Source: Bacteroidia bacterium
GTDB lineage: Bacteria > Bacteroidota > Bacteroidia > Flavobacteriales_D > JAUILH01
DNA length: 64,000 bases
Direction of reading: 5' to 3'
NCBI GenBank assembly: GCA_030433115.1
Contig: JAUILH010000004.1
Span: forward strand, 1-64,000
The notes beneath the pieces were generated by a model. It was given only the letters and a program-made list of their open reading frames with translations, was not told where the DNA came from and ran no database searches. Made by a program: the position numbers and the translations under genes. How positions within the stretch are numbered: the stretch's first letter is position 1; every line of letters begins with the position of its first letter. Shown one piece after another: positions 19,225 through 27,748 of this stretch.

Positions 19225-20091
19225 ATGAAAAGAATACTGACTTCAATTGCAGTTGCAGGATTTTTAACTTTAGGAGGCGCACAAGCTTCAACAGTTAACG
19301 ACTTTGAATTAAGTTCGACTGAAAGTTCGACTGAAACGCACGTAGTAATGGCCGATCAAATGCCATCATCCGATCTACTAGCTCAGGATGGAGGAGACGC
19401 AGAAGCTTCCGACGAAAAAGCCGGAGAGGAACCTAAAGAAGAGAAAAAGCAAGAAATCAACCAGATGCAAACTTTAAAGCAAAAGTTCATCGAAGGTGGT
19501 GCTTTGTTTATGGCCATTGTATTGTTAGCCTTGATTCTTGGTTTGGCATTGTGTATCGAAAGAATCGTATACTTGAACATGGCAACAACCAACACAGACA
19601 AGTTATTGGAAGATGTAGAGTCTGCCTTGGCTTCAGGTGGTGTTGAAGCTGCTAAAGAAGTATGTAGAAATACCAGAGGTCCTGTAGCATCTATTTTCTA
19701 TCAGGGATTGGACAGAGCCGATGAAGGTATTGAGCAGGCAGAGAAGTCTGTTATCGCCTACGGTGGTGTGCAAATGGGATTGTTGGAAAAAGGACTGCCA
19801 TGGATTGCCTTGTTTATCGCCTTGGCACCAATGCTTGGGTTCATGGGAACAGTAATCGGTATGATTGATGCCTTCGATACAATCGTTGAGCAGAAAGATA
19901 TTAAAGTAGACCAGGTAGCGAAAGGTATTAAAGTAGCCCTTTTGACAACTGTATTTGGTTTGATCGTTGCGATTATCCTTCAGATCTTCTATAACTACAT
20001 TGTGAGTAAAATTGATGGTCTGGTTAACCAAATGGAAGATGCTTCTATTAGCTTGGTTGACATGCTTGTAAAGCACAAAGAAGGGAAATAA
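19225..20091 (+). CDS. exbB: MotA/TolQ/ExbB proton-channel protein
   Basis: A 288-residue inner-membrane protein. It starts with a signal-like helix (MKRILTSIAVAGFLTLGGAQAS) and an acidic, Lys/Glu-rich linker up to about residue 85, an extension common in Bacteroidota ExbB proteins. Membrane helices follow at about 93-115 (GALFMAIVLLALILGLALCIERI), then GLPWIALFIALAPMLGFMGTVIGMIDAF and LLTTVFGLIVAIILQIFYNYI. The LGFMGTVIGMI segment is the ExbB/TolQ hallmark. With the ExbD proteins it should convert proton flow into force for TonB- or Tol-like transport. First gene of a four-gene operon. Confidence 0.92.
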   Translation: MKRILTSIAVAGFLTLGGAQASTVNDFELSSTESSTETHVVMADQMPSSDLLAQDGGDAEASDEKAGEEPKEEKKQEINQMQTLKQKFIEGGALFMAIVLLALILGLALCIERIVYLNMATTNTDKLLEDVESALASGGVEAAKEVCRNTRGPVASIFYQGLDRADEGIEQAEKSVIAYGGVQMGLLEKGLPWIALFIALAPMLGFMGTVIGMIDAFDTIVEQKDIKVDQVAKGIKVALLTTVFGLIVAIILQIFYNYIVSKIDGLVNQMEDASISLVDMLVKHKEGK

Positions 20092-20125
20092 TAAGCCCGA
20101 TTATTAATTAAAAAAACTAAGTATT

Positions 20126-21040
20126 ATGTCAGAAATACTTGAATATATATTACAGATTTTCACCTTCGGGCTTGATCCAATTGCATCAGTTGCGTTCTAT
20201 TTGGCACTGATCGTGATTCCCGGTCTGGTTTGGTTCCTTGGGAAGCAAAATGCCGAGAAAGGTCAGAAAATCATTTCATTGACTTTTAAGATCGTGACTG
20301 CTGTCATATTTGTGACAGGTTTCGTATTGATCTATTTAATCACTTCAAGTGCAACCAAATATGAAGTCTTTGAGACGCAAGAAGGTGGTGAAGTCAAGAA
20401 AATGCAAGTCAACGGAGAAGATGTTGTTGGAATCTATGCAGTGCAAAGTGATGAGAAGATTTTGGTTGAAGGTGACGTGCTATTGAAGTCTGCAGAGGAA
20501 TCTCCTGAGGCTGTTGAGCAAAGAAAACAATCTGATCCTGATGCCATAGTTCGTCTAGATGAAAACGGAAATGAGCAAATCTTCGAACCAATGGAAGAGG
20601 AAGTTTTGCCATTGCCTAAAGACATCATCAAAGTGGAACTGAAAAGTGGAGATATTGTGATGGTTCAGGATGGAAAGTACTACAACGAAGGTATGATTGA
20701 GTCTTCAGTTGGCTTCTCCATTTTAATTGTCCTGATCTGTTTTGGTTTGATGCTGGGATTCGGAATCAGTAAATTGATTGAACAACCTAAGCAAGCTGTG
20801 AAGCCATTGATCATGTTCGGTGCCTTGGTATTGATCATTGCATTGTCATACGGAATTGAAGGGTCTTTCTTTACAAATGTATCTGATGACCCTGATTTCA
20901 TGGAAGCATTCGGTGGTGAGGTAACAGCTGGTGATGAAAAAGATTCAGGGGGAAGCATCATTGCCGCCTTCATCTTAATTACCATTGCTACAACCCTGGC
21001 TGTTGGATGGAGTATTTATAACCTAATCACTAAACGTTAA
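20126..21040 (+). CDS. Unknown membrane protein of the ExbB-ExbD operon
   Basis: A 304-residue protein with about five membrane helices: ASVAFYLALIVIPGLVWFL, IVTAVIFVTGFVLIYLI, then a soluble 140-residue Glu/Val-rich domain (about 75-205), and VGFSILIVLICFGLMLGFGI, KPLIMFGALVLIIALSYGI and IIAAFILITIATTLAVGWSI. No family is recognised. It sits between exbB and two exbD genes with 34-nt and 4-nt gaps, so it is probably an accessory subunit of the same motor complex (inference from position). The soluble domain faces the periplasm if the first helix crosses inward-to-outward in the usual way; topology is not certain. Confidence 0.8.
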   Translation: MSEILEYILQIFTFGLDPIASVAFYLALIVIPGLVWFLGKQNAEKGQKIISLTFKIVTAVIFVTGFVLIYLITSSATKYEVFETQEGGEVKKMQVNGEDVVGIYAVQSDEKILVEGDVLLKSAEESPEAVEQRKQSDPDAIVRLDENGNEQIFEPMEEEVLPLPKDIIKVELKSGDIVMVQDGKYYNEGMIESSVGFSILIVLICFGLMLGFGISKLIEQPKQAVKPLIMFGALVLIIALSYGIEGSFFTNVSDDPDFMEAFGGEVTAGDEKDSGGSIIAAFILITIATTLAVGWSIYNLITKR

Positions 21041-21044
21041 TATT

Positions 21045-21863
21045 ATGGGAAGAAGAGAATTGCCCGAAATTAATGCTGGATCTATGGCGGATATCGCCTT
21101 CCTACTTCTGGTATTCTTCCTTGTTACTACAACTATTAACATCCCGGAATCCGGGGTGAAAGCTAGCGTACCTGAGAAACCACAGGAACAACTTGATAAA
21201 GAGGATCAACCTATCATTATAACAAAGGTTTATGACCGAGATATCTTGATGATTATCGCAAATAAAGAAAACCGACTGTTGATTGAGGATAGAGAGTACG
21301 GTCCTGAAGAAGTAGATCAGATCTACGATCATGTTATCAAGTTTTATGGATCTCATACCACCAACGAAAGACCAATGCCGGAAAATGACATTGAAGGTGA
21401 TGGTGAGCAGGATTTCCCGATTCGTTGGAAAGTAACTCAGGATTCAATTGATTCTCAGGTGCAATACTGGGAAGAACAGAGAACAACTGTTGTAAACTAT
21501 GGTGGAGAAACCAAGTTCTTCGACTTCATGATTGAAAGATGGAAATTTAAAGAGGAGATTTTGAAAGAGGTGGGTGAGTATTACGAATTGCCAGATGCTT
21601 CTTCCATCAAGTTTGAAACGGATGAGGAAACTACCTATGGCTTCTATCTATCTGTATTGGATATGATTTATGCGGCAAGAACTAAAGTGCAAAACGATTT
21701 CTGTCAGGAAAGATGGCAGTTGGATTATGCCCAGATCGTGGCTGCGGCTAAAAGTGATAAAGCTACTGAAGCTGATAAGAAAAGAAAGAAAATCGTTGAG
21801 ACCTTATATCCTTCCAAGAAATTGCAGGATAAAGCGGCCAAACTCGATGACGTAGAACTATAA
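21045..21863 (+). CDS. exbD: Long ExbD/TolR family biopolymer transport protein
   Basis: A 272-residue ExbD-type protein, nearly twice the usual 140. The single membrane helix with its proton-relay aspartate is at about residues 12-32 (GSMADIAFLLLVFFLVTTTINIP). The periplasmic part starts like ExbD (KPQEQLDKEDQPIIITKVYDRD) but is interrupted by a roughly 130-residue charged segment from about residue 105 on, with many Tyr, Trp and Glu residues. It is followed 10 nt later by a second exbD of normal size, so the complex may contain a heteromeric ExbD pair. Confidence 0.9.
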   Translation: MGRRELPEINAGSMADIAFLLLVFFLVTTTINIPESGVKASVPEKPQEQLDKEDQPIIITKVYDRDILMIIANKENRLLIEDREYGPEEVDQIYDHVIKFYGSHTTNERPMPENDIEGDGEQDFPIRWKVTQDSIDSQVQYWEEQRTTVVNYGGETKFFDFMIERWKFKEEILKEVGEYYELPDASSIKFETDEETTYGFYLSVLDMIYAARTKVQNDFCQERWQLDYAQIVAAAKSDKATEADKKRKKIVETLYPSKKLQDKAAKLDDVEL

Positions 21864-21873
21864 TATTTAGAAG

Positions 21874-22326
21874 ATGTCTAAATTTAGTAAGAAGAAAAAA
21901 AGAGGAACACCAGGTATATCTACGGCGTCATTGCCAGATATTGTATTCATGCTTTTATTCTTTTTCATGACAGTAACTGTTGTAAAAGAGAATCCAGCTA
22001 AAGTATTGTATACAAAACCTACAACAAAGTTCTACGACAAGATTGAGGACAGAAATACCATTGCCTATTTGTACGTTGGTACGGACGATAAAGGAAATAT
22101 CCGATATGAAATCAATGGTCAGGTCTATGATAAGTTGACTTCCTTCAGAGATGAGATCATTGCCAATAAAGAATATGTTCTTAAGAAGGCAAAAGGAAAA
22201 GAACCTATCTATACTTTAAAGATTGATAAGGACAATGTGGACGTTCAGATTGTTGCTAAAGTGAGAAAAGCACTTCAGGAAGCAGAAATTCAAACGATCC
22301 TTTACTCTTCAGATAAGCGGGAGTAA
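21874..22326 (+). CDS. exbD: ExbD/TolR family biopolymer transport protein
   Basis: A 150-residue ExbD: a basic N-terminus (MSKFSKKKKRGTPGIS), one membrane helix with the key Asp (TASLPDIVFMLLFFFMTVTVV), and a periplasmic domain (residues 45-150) ending in VRKALQEAEIQTILYS. Last gene of the exbB operon. Its final 25 bp overlap the end of the convergent CPBP protease gene, and its transcription terminator lies inside that opposite gene at 22357-22393. Confidence 0.93.
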   Translation: MSKFSKKKKRGTPGISTASLPDIVFMLLFFFMTVTVVKENPAKVLYTKPTTKFYDKIEDRNTIAYLYVGTDDKGNIRYEINGQVYDKLTSFRDEIIANKEYVLKKAKGKEPIYTLKIDKDNVDVQIVAKVRKALQEAEIQTILYSSDKRE

Positions 22327-23297
22327 GTAAATTGCTTCCTTAGAAAGAAAATGATCACGCCCGTTATTGCAATGCCAATGGCGGGCGTTTTTTCTATCCA
22401 GTCGGGAATAGAAGATGGATTATTTTGCTGCCAGTAAAGTAATATCACTCCGCTGGTATTATAGGCAGCATGTACAATCATGCTGGCCAATAAAGAACCC
22501 GTTCCAACAAATACCCAGCCCAAAAGAACGCCCATGGCAAACCGGGTGAGAAAACCATCCCACTCCATGTGCATCACTGCAAACATCAAGGCACTAATGA
22601 TAATAGCCAACCATTTTTTATGATACACGTAAGTGGTCTCTTCAGAAGTTTCCTGATTGGTGGCGTCCTCATCAATAAGATTTCCAAATCCATCCTTGTC
22701 TAGCTTCTTCGAATTGGTTAATTGGAGTAAGTACTGCAATACGCCGCCTCTGTAAAATAACTCTTCGCAAATGCCAGGTAGAATGCCAATGACCAATATG
22801 TTGATCAGTAAACTACTTTGTCCACCAGACATAATGATACTCTGAATGGTATGATAATGCTTATTGGCCTGGTCAGCTTGATCCCTTAAACCAAGCGCTT
22901 CAATGATCTCCAGATTCCAGAAATTGAGGGCAAAAGAGGCAAAAATCGCCGAAATGCCCAATAATGCGAAAACTGGTCCCAAAAATGGCGTGATGCCTAC
23001 ATGAACTTTCGAAAACCGGATACTTTCCCTCTCCGTAAGTTGGAAAAAGGACAATGCAGCAAGGGCAAAGACCCCCAGTTGATTCAAAGCAGTTGATAAC
23101 TGATGGGCATGCCTGTAGTCAGAGAACTTCTCCGGTCCCACGTTTGAGAGTTTCTGATTGGCCAAATCCACATCAAAAACCATTGAAGCCAGTTGTATAC
23201 TAAGTGTGCCAAAAATGATGAGTCCAACCAAACAAAAACTAAACAAAAAAAGCAGTTTATAGCCCGGACTTAGCTCATCAAAAATGGGTGTCTTCAT
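22302..23297 (-). CDS. CPBP family intramembrane glutamic endopeptidase
   Basis: About 331 residues from the ATG at 23297 (MKTPIFDELSPGYKLLF); the upstream extension to 23414 runs through dusB and the promoter and is rejected. It has about eight membrane helices and the CPBP/Abi motifs: CEELFYRGG (EExxxR), AVMHMEWDG (HxxxxxxG) and IVHAAYN (HxxxN). An inserted charged loop (GNLIDEDATNQETSEETT) separates motifs 1 and 2. Such proteases process membrane or prenylated substrates or give bacteriocin immunity; the role here is unknown. The gene shares an interlocked promoter region with dusB and overlaps exbD tail to tail. Confidence 0.88.
   Translation of the reverse strand: MKTPIFDELSPGYKLLFLFSFCLVGLIIFGTLSIQLASMVFDVDLANQKLSNVGPEKFSDYRHAHQLSTALNQLGVFALAALSFFQLTERESIRFSKVHVGITPFLGPVFALLGISAIFASFALNFWNLEIIEALGLRDQADQANKHYHTIQSIIMSGGQSSLLINILVIGILPGICEELFYRGGVLQYLLQLTNSKKLDKDGFGNLIDEDATNQETSEETTYVYHKKWLAIIISALMFAVMHMEWDGFLTRFAMGVLLGWVFVGTGSLLASMIVHAAYNTSGVILLYWQQNNPSSIPDWIEKTPAIGIAITGVIIFFLRKQFTYSRLSEE
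22357..22393 (+). terminator. Intrinsic terminator of the exbB operon, inside the opposite coding sequence
   Basis: Stem ACGCCCG (22357-22363) with CGGGCGT (22382-22388) is extended inward by TTATTG/CAATGG (four Watson-Crick pairs and two G-T pairs), leaving a 6-nt loop CAATGC, and is followed by TTTTT. It is about 30 nt past the exbD stop and lies wholly within the minus-strand CPBP gene. Confidence 0.85.
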
Positions 23298-23305
23298 ATT
23301 CTTAC

Positions 23306-23313
23306 TACTTTTG
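23306..23313 (+). promoter_or_regulatory. Predicted -7 box, leaderless arrangement (dusB)
   Basis: TACTTTTG, exact TAnnTTTG, 6 nt before the GTG at 23320. It supports GTG as the dusB start and a leaderless mRNA. It lies in the leader of the divergent CPBP gene. Confidence 0.6.
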
Positions 23314-23319
23314 CAGAAG

Positions 23320-24306
23320 GTGACAAAGATAGCAAATATAGAACTCGGGGATTTTCCGCTCTTGTTGGCGCCAATGGAAGACGTATCCGATCCGCCATTT
23401 CGTGCCTTATGCAAAAAGTATGGTGCCGATTTAATGTATACAGAATTTATTTCTTCTGAAGGTTTGATTCGTGATGCAGCAAAAAGTGTTCAGAAGTTAG
23501 ACATATTTGAATATGAAAGACCTGTGGGCATTCAAATTTTTGGGAGCAATATCGAGTCTATGATAGAGGCCACGAAAGTGACTGCGAAAGCGAATCCAGA
23601 CATCATTGACATCAATTATGGTTGTCCGGTGAAAAAGGTAGCCTGCAAAGGTGCAGGTGCTGGTATTCTTCAAGACATTCCTAAAATGGTATCTATGACT
23701 AAGGAAGTTGTTAATGCAACGGACTTGCCTGTAACGGTTAAAACCAGATTGGGCTGGGATGATGACACAAAGTACATTGTTGAAGTGGCCGAAAGGCTTC
23801 AGGATGTCGGCATCAAAGCCATATCAATTCACGGAAGAACCAGAAAACAAATGTATAAAGGGGAAGCTGATTGGACACTCATTGCTGAAGTGAAGAACAA
23901 CTCTAGAATCCAAATCCCCGTGTTTGGCAACGGTGATGTAGATTCACCCGAGAAAGCGGTTGAATATAAAAATAAATATGGTGTAGATGGTATCATGATT
24001 GGTCGTGCCAGCATTGGTTATCCTTGGATTTTCAGAGAGATCAAACATTTTGTGAAAACCGGGGAGCATCTGCAAAAACCAGATATTCATGAGCGCGTCT
24101 CAGCAGCCAGAGAGCACTTGGAAATGTCTGTTAAATGGAAAGGAGAACGCCTTGGCCTGGTTGAAATGAAGCGCCATTATACCAACTATTTCAAAGGGAT
24201 TCCACATTTTAAAGATTACAGGTTAAAATTGGTGACCTCTATGGACCTGGAAGAAGTGAGAGATGCATTGGATGAGATTCCTGAAAGATTTGCCGTTGAG
24301 TTTTAG
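23320..24306 (+). CDS. dusB: tRNA-dihydrouridine synthase
   Basis: About 328 residues from GTG 23320 (VTKIANIELGDFPLLLAPMEDVSDPPFR). The upstream ATG at 23284 is rejected because it precedes the promoter box. FMN-binding TIM-barrel motifs are clear: APMEDVSDPPFR, INYGCPVKKVACKGAGAGIL with the catalytic Cys, VKTRLGWDD, IHGRTRKQMYKG and VFGNGDVDSPE, IGRASIGYPW. It reduces uridines in tRNA D-loops using NADPH. Assignment to the DusB subgroup is by overall similarity. The TAG stop overlaps the stop of the convergent permease gene by 4 bp. Confidence 0.94.
   Translation: MTKIANIELGDFPLLLAPMEDVSDPPFRALCKKYGADLMYTEFISSEGLIRDAAKSVQKLDIFEYERPVGIQIFGSNIESMIEATKVTAKANPDIIDINYGCPVKKVACKGAGAGILQDIPKMVSMTKEVVNATDLPVTVKTRLGWDDDTKYIVEVAERLQDVGIKAISIHGRTRKQMYKGEADWTLIAEVKNNSRIQIPVFGNGDVDSPEKAVEYKNKYGVDGIMIGRASIGYPWIFREIKHFVKTGEHLQKPDIHERVSAAREHLEMSVKWKGERLGLVEMKRHYTNYFKGIPHFKDYRLKLVTSMDLEEVRDALDEIPERFAVEF
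23324..23331 (-). promoter_or_regulatory. Predicted -7 box of the CPBP protease gene
   Basis: TATCTTTG on the minus strand, exact TAnnTTTG, 26 nt before the CPBP ATG. It lies inside the first codons of dusB. The sequence just upstream on this strand also reads TATATTTG (a second exact match, one base away), so two alternative start points are possible. Confidence 0.55.
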
Positions 24307-25526
24307 TGCTTAACCGGCTTTCTCAACAAATACCTAACGGGAATATAAGTGGTGATGATACCCACAAACAACACTGTTCCAAAAATCCAGAGTAAATCAA
24401 GCCAGACTATTTTTACCGGGAAACTTTCCAGCTCAGCTTGCTCTCCCATACCCACCCAGCCAAATTGGAGCTGACCATAGGTGAAGATCAAGCCCAAACC
24501 AATGCCTATGCTCGCGCCGAGAAAATTAATTAATAGCCCTTCGGTAATGAAGATTTGCCTGATTGTAGTGTAATTTGCACCCAAGGCATGAAGTGTAGCA
24601 ATGTCTCTCTTTTTGTCCAACACGAGCATAGTCAATGACGCAATCATATTAAAAGTGGCCAACAGGAAAATGAAACAGAGGATCAAAAAGGTCATCCATT
24701 TCTCCGTTCTGTGTGTGCTGAATAGCAGTTCGTTCTGATCAAATCTATTTTGGATTTCGAAACCATCCCCCAGAATATCTGTCAGTTTACCCTTAATTTT
24801 TTCGCTGTCGACCGATTCTTCAAGTTGTAATTCTATACCGGTCACATCTCCATCATAGCCTAAAATGCCTGACGCGAAATTGAGCGTAGTGAAAAAGAAC
24901 TTATCGTCATACTTGGGATTCTTGGATTTAAAAACACCGGCTAGAGGGATTTTCTGCTCTTGCAGCGCTGATTCCTTGCTTTTGCTGAGCTTTTCGCTGC
25001 CCTGTACTCCTAAAACTTTGATGGTTTGTGGTCTCACAGTAGAAATGTAGGTGCGCAACTGTCCGGCCAAACCTACTCCCATAATGGTTTGAGGAAAGGT
25101 GTCGATTTCCAAAGTAAGCTCACCATCATACAAGTACTTCTTCAATCCGGCCATATCCAAAAAAGACGGTTCAATGCCTTTCATCTCGGCCAAAACCCAG
25201 TTGTCTTTCGTTGATTTGAGAATGGCAATTTCTTCAATGAAATAAGAGGCATTTGCTACCTCTTCCAGAGCAAGTAATTCTTCTTTTTTGAGGGACTCTT
25301 TGGTCGTTTTTTTTCCGAGTTTTTTGGTAATCTTAATGTCGGAATCCAACCTTGAATATCGGTTTTCAACAAAATCTTCAATACCATTGAATCCAGAAAG
25401 GACGATCACCATTGCCATGGTGCTCACTGCAATTCCAAAAACAGAAATGCCCGAAATCAGGTTAATGACATTGTGTGTTTTCTTACTAAACACATACCTT
25501 TTCGCTATTCTGAAAGGAAGATTCAA
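24303..25526 (-). CDS. FtsX/LolC/E-type ABC transporter permease
   Basis: A 407-residue inner-membrane protein starting at TTG 25526 (MNLPFRIAKRYVFSKKTHNVINLISGISVFGIAVSTMAMVIVLSGFNG), with four helices: one N-terminal and three C-terminal, and a large periplasmic domain (about 45-265). The architecture is that of lipoprotein-releasing LolC/LolE permeases. No LolD ATPase is nearby, which is common when it is encoded elsewhere. It begins 1 nt after the rbfA stop, so the two are co-transcribed and perhaps coupled. The stop overlaps dusB. Confidence 0.88.
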   Translation of the reverse strand: MNLPFRIAKRYVFSKKTHNVINLISGISVFGIAVSTMAMVIVLSGFNGIEDFVENRYSRLDSDIKITKKLGKKTTKESLKKEELLALEEVANASYFIEEIAILKSTKDNWVLAEMKGIEPSFLDMAGLKKYLYDGELTLEIDTFPQTIMGVGLAGQLRTYISTVRPQTIKVLGVQGSEKLSKSKESALQEQKIPLAGVFKSKNPKYDDKFFFTTLNFASGILGYDGDVTGIELQLEESVDSEKIKGKLTDILGDGFEIQNRFDQNELLFSTHRTEKWMTFLILCFIFLLATFNMIASLTMLVLDKKRDIATLHALGANYTTIRQIFITEGLLINFLGASIGIGLGLIFTYGQLQFGWVGMGEQAELESFPVKIVWLDLLWIFGTVLFVGIITTYIPVRYLLRKPVKH

Positions 25527-25527
25527 G

Positions 25528-25866
25528 CTACTGCTTTAGGAGTTTGTCAATGGTCTCTGCATAGTCCTGCGTGTCATCAAGGAAAAAAGCCAGTTCAGGA
25601 ACTTTTCTGACTTGTTGAGAAATGGTTTTTCCCAAATCTCGTCTAATCATACCAGTTTGTGCCTTAATGTTTTCGAAAACTTCAAGCGGTTTTGCATGAC
25701 CAAATACACTTAAGTAGACTTTGGCAAAACTCAAATCCGGACTCATTCTAACCACTGTAACACTTACCATTGCACCATTACAAAGTGTTCTGGATTCACG
25801 TTGGAATATGAGGCTCAATTCTTGCTTAATGAGGTTCGCTACTTTTTCTTGTCTGATACTTGCCAT
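25528..25866 (-). CDS. rbfA: Ribosome-binding factor A
   Basis: A 112-residue KH-fold protein for late maturation of the 30S subunit and cold adaptation. MASIRQEKVANLIKQELSLIF, VTVVRMSPDLSFAKVYLSVFG and LGKTISQQVRKVPELAFFLDDT are typical RbfA segments. An exact promoter box lies 4 nt before the ATG, so the transcript should be leaderless, and the LolC/E-type permease is the next gene. Confidence 0.95.
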   Translation of the reverse strand: MASIRQEKVANLIKQELSLIFQRESRTLCNGAMVSVTVVRMSPDLSFAKVYLSVFGHAKPLEVFENIKAQTGMIRRDLGKTISQQVRKVPELAFFLDDTQDYAETIDKLLKQ

Positions 25867-25870
25867 CTTG

Positions 25871-25878
25871 CAAAGATA
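25871..25878 (-). promoter_or_regulatory. Predicted -7 box, leaderless arrangement (rbfA)
   Basis: TATCTTTG on the minus strand, exact TAnnTTTG, followed by CAAG and the ATG of rbfA at 25866. Divergent from the ABC exporter promoter, 28 nt away. Confidence 0.6.
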
Positions 25879-25906
25879 ATCTTTTTACCTGCCAAGCATT
25901 ATATCC

Positions 25907-25914
25907 TATATTTG
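25907..25914 (+). promoter_or_regulatory. Predicted -7 box, leaderless arrangement (ABC exporter)
   Basis: TATATTTG, exact TAnnTTTG, followed by CGGG and the ATG at 25919. Confidence 0.6.
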
Positions 25915-25918
25915 CGGG

Positions 25919-27748
25919 ATGCGTGATTTTTTTAAAATACTGCGCTATACGAATAAGTACAGCAGACAAAGAATCCTGGTGATCTTCTACAATGTGCTAT
26001 TCGTTATTTTTAACCTGTTATCTCTATTACTGTTTATTCCGTTTCTGAAGTTAATTTTTGTTCCGGAAGATGCAGAGGTGCCTCCCGTTCCAAACCCAGA
26101 TGCTTCTTTCAAGGCATATTGGGAAGCCAAATACAATTACGAGCTCTACGATTTCATGCAAGCAAATGGCAAAGTACAGGTGCTCGCGTACATATGTGTG
26201 ACGATTCTGATTTGTTTTCTTCTTAAGAATTTATTCAGGTACCTGGCCATGTTTTATCTCGCAGACATCAGAAATGGTGTGGTCAGAGATATCAGAAATA
26301 ACATCCATAAGAAGATCGTGAATTTGGAATTGAGTTTCTTCTCAGAGGAGAAAAAAGGGGATTTAATGGCAAGAGCCATGAGTGATGTTCAGGAAATTGA
26401 AGTGTCTATTATAGGGATGTTGGAACTGCTTTTTAGAGAACCATTGGCAATTATCATCACTTTGTCCAGTTTATTCTTTATTTCTGCCAAATTCACCTTG
26501 TTTTCGCTGGTAATGCTGCCTCTGAGTGCGCTCATCATTTCAAGAATAGGAAAAAGTTTGAGAAGGAGTTCTAAACGTGCTCAGGATAAATTGGGGCAGT
26601 TAACGGCAGCTCTTGAAGAATCTTTGTCCGGAATACGAATCATCAAAGCATTTAATGCTGAGGAAATTGTCCATAACAAGTTTGAAACGATTAATGATGA
26701 TCATAAAAAGGTGTTGACAAAAGCGTATAGAAAAAGAGATTTGGCGTCTCCATTGAATGAGGTAATGGGCTCATTTGTGATGATTGCTTTGGTATGGTTT
26801 GGAGGATCCATCGTTTTGAAAGGAGATAGTTTGTCGGGATCCACTTTCCTCGGCTTTATCATTGTGTTTTCTCAACTTCTTCGCCCCATTCAAGGTGTGG
26901 CTAACTCCATTTCTTTTGTAAACAAAGGTCTGGCATCCATAGAACGCATCAATAAGATCCTGGATGTAGAAAAAACGATCACAGACATTGATCAGGCAAA
27001 AGAATTTGGCAACTTGACTAGCAGTGTGGTTTATAAAAATGTCTATTTCCAATATCCCGGTAATGAAGACATGGTGCTCAAAAATGTCTCATTTACCCTC
27101 GAGAAAGGCAAGACCATAGCGCTTGTTGGAGAATCTGGTGGAGGTAAATCAACCATCGCAGATCTCCTGCCCAGGTTTCACGATTGTACAAAAGGTCAAA
27201 TAGAGTTAGACGGCATTAATCTGAAGGATTACACTCAACAGAGCATCCGTTCTTCGATGGGGATTGTTACGCAACAGTCTATATTGTTTAATGATACAAT
27301 CAAAAACAACATTGCTTTTGGGGAGACTCAAATTGACGATCAAGCCATCATTGAGGCAGCGAAAATTGCCAATGCTCACGAGTTTATTTCAGCCATGCCA
27401 AATGGATACGATACCAATATTGGTGATGCTGGAAATAAGCTGTCTGGTGGACAAAAACAAAGGTTGAGTATTGCTCGGGCAGTTCTGAAGAATCCGGACA
27501 TTTTGATCTTGGATGAAGCCACCTCAGCATTGGATACGGAATCTGAAAAATTAGTGCAGGAAGCACTAATTAAGTTGATGGAGAACAGGACATCACTGGT
27601 AATCGCACACAGATTATCTACCATCAAACATGCGGACGAAATTCTGGTACTCCAAAAAGGTGAAATTGTGGAGAGAGGTAAACATGACGAACTCTATGCC
27701 AGACAGGGTGTTTACCGAAACCTCTGTGATTTGCAGTCTTTCAGCTAA
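25919..27748 (+). CDS. MsbA-like ABC exporter (fused permease and ATPase)
   Basis: A 609-residue half-transporter: six membrane helices in the first 330 residues, then a nucleotide-binding domain with Walker A (GESGGGKSTIADLL), Q-loop (GIVTQQSILFND), signature LSGGQKQRLSIARA, Walker B (ILILDEATSALD) and the switch His (VIAHRLSTI). It should act as a homodimer in the inner membrane. Similarity in architecture suggests lipid A-core flipping (MsbA) or a drug/lipid exporter; I cannot tell these apart. A 65-residue extracellular loop between helices 1 and 2 (PEDAEVPPVPNPD...) is longer than usual. It is preceded by a leaderless-type promoter. Confidence 0.92.
   Translation: MRDFFKILRYTNKYSRQRILVIFYNVLFVIFNLLSLLLFIPFLKLIFVPEDAEVPPVPNPDASFKAYWEAKYNYELYDFMQANGKVQVLAYICVTILICFLLKNLFRYLAMFYLADIRNGVVRDIRNNIHKKIVNLELSFFSEEKKGDLMARAMSDVQEIEVSIIGMLELLFREPLAIIITLSSLFFISAKFTLFSLVMLPLSALIISRIGKSLRRSSKRAQDKLGQLTAALEESLSGIRIIKAFNAEEIVHNKFETINDDHKKVLTKAYRKRDLASPLNEVMGSFVMIALVWFGGSIVLKGDSLSGSTFLGFIIVFSQLLRPIQGVANSISFVNKGLASIERINKILDVEKTITDIDQAKEFGNLTSSVVYKNVYFQYPGNEDMVLKNVSFTLEKGKTIALVGESGGGKSTIADLLPRFHDCTKGQIELDGINLKDYTQQSIRSSMGIVTQQSILFNDTIKNNIAFGETQIDDQAIIEAAKIANAHEFISAMPNGYDTNIGDAGNKLSGGQKQRLSIARAVLKNPDILILDEATSALDTESEKLVQEALIKLMENRTSLVIAHRLSTIKHADEILVLQKGEIVERGKHDELYARQGVYRNLCDLQSFS

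Noticed and set aside
19633-20076. 147-codon open frame on the minus strand
   Set aside because: Antisense to exbB, which has clear ExbB motifs; no signal or family in the antisense product.
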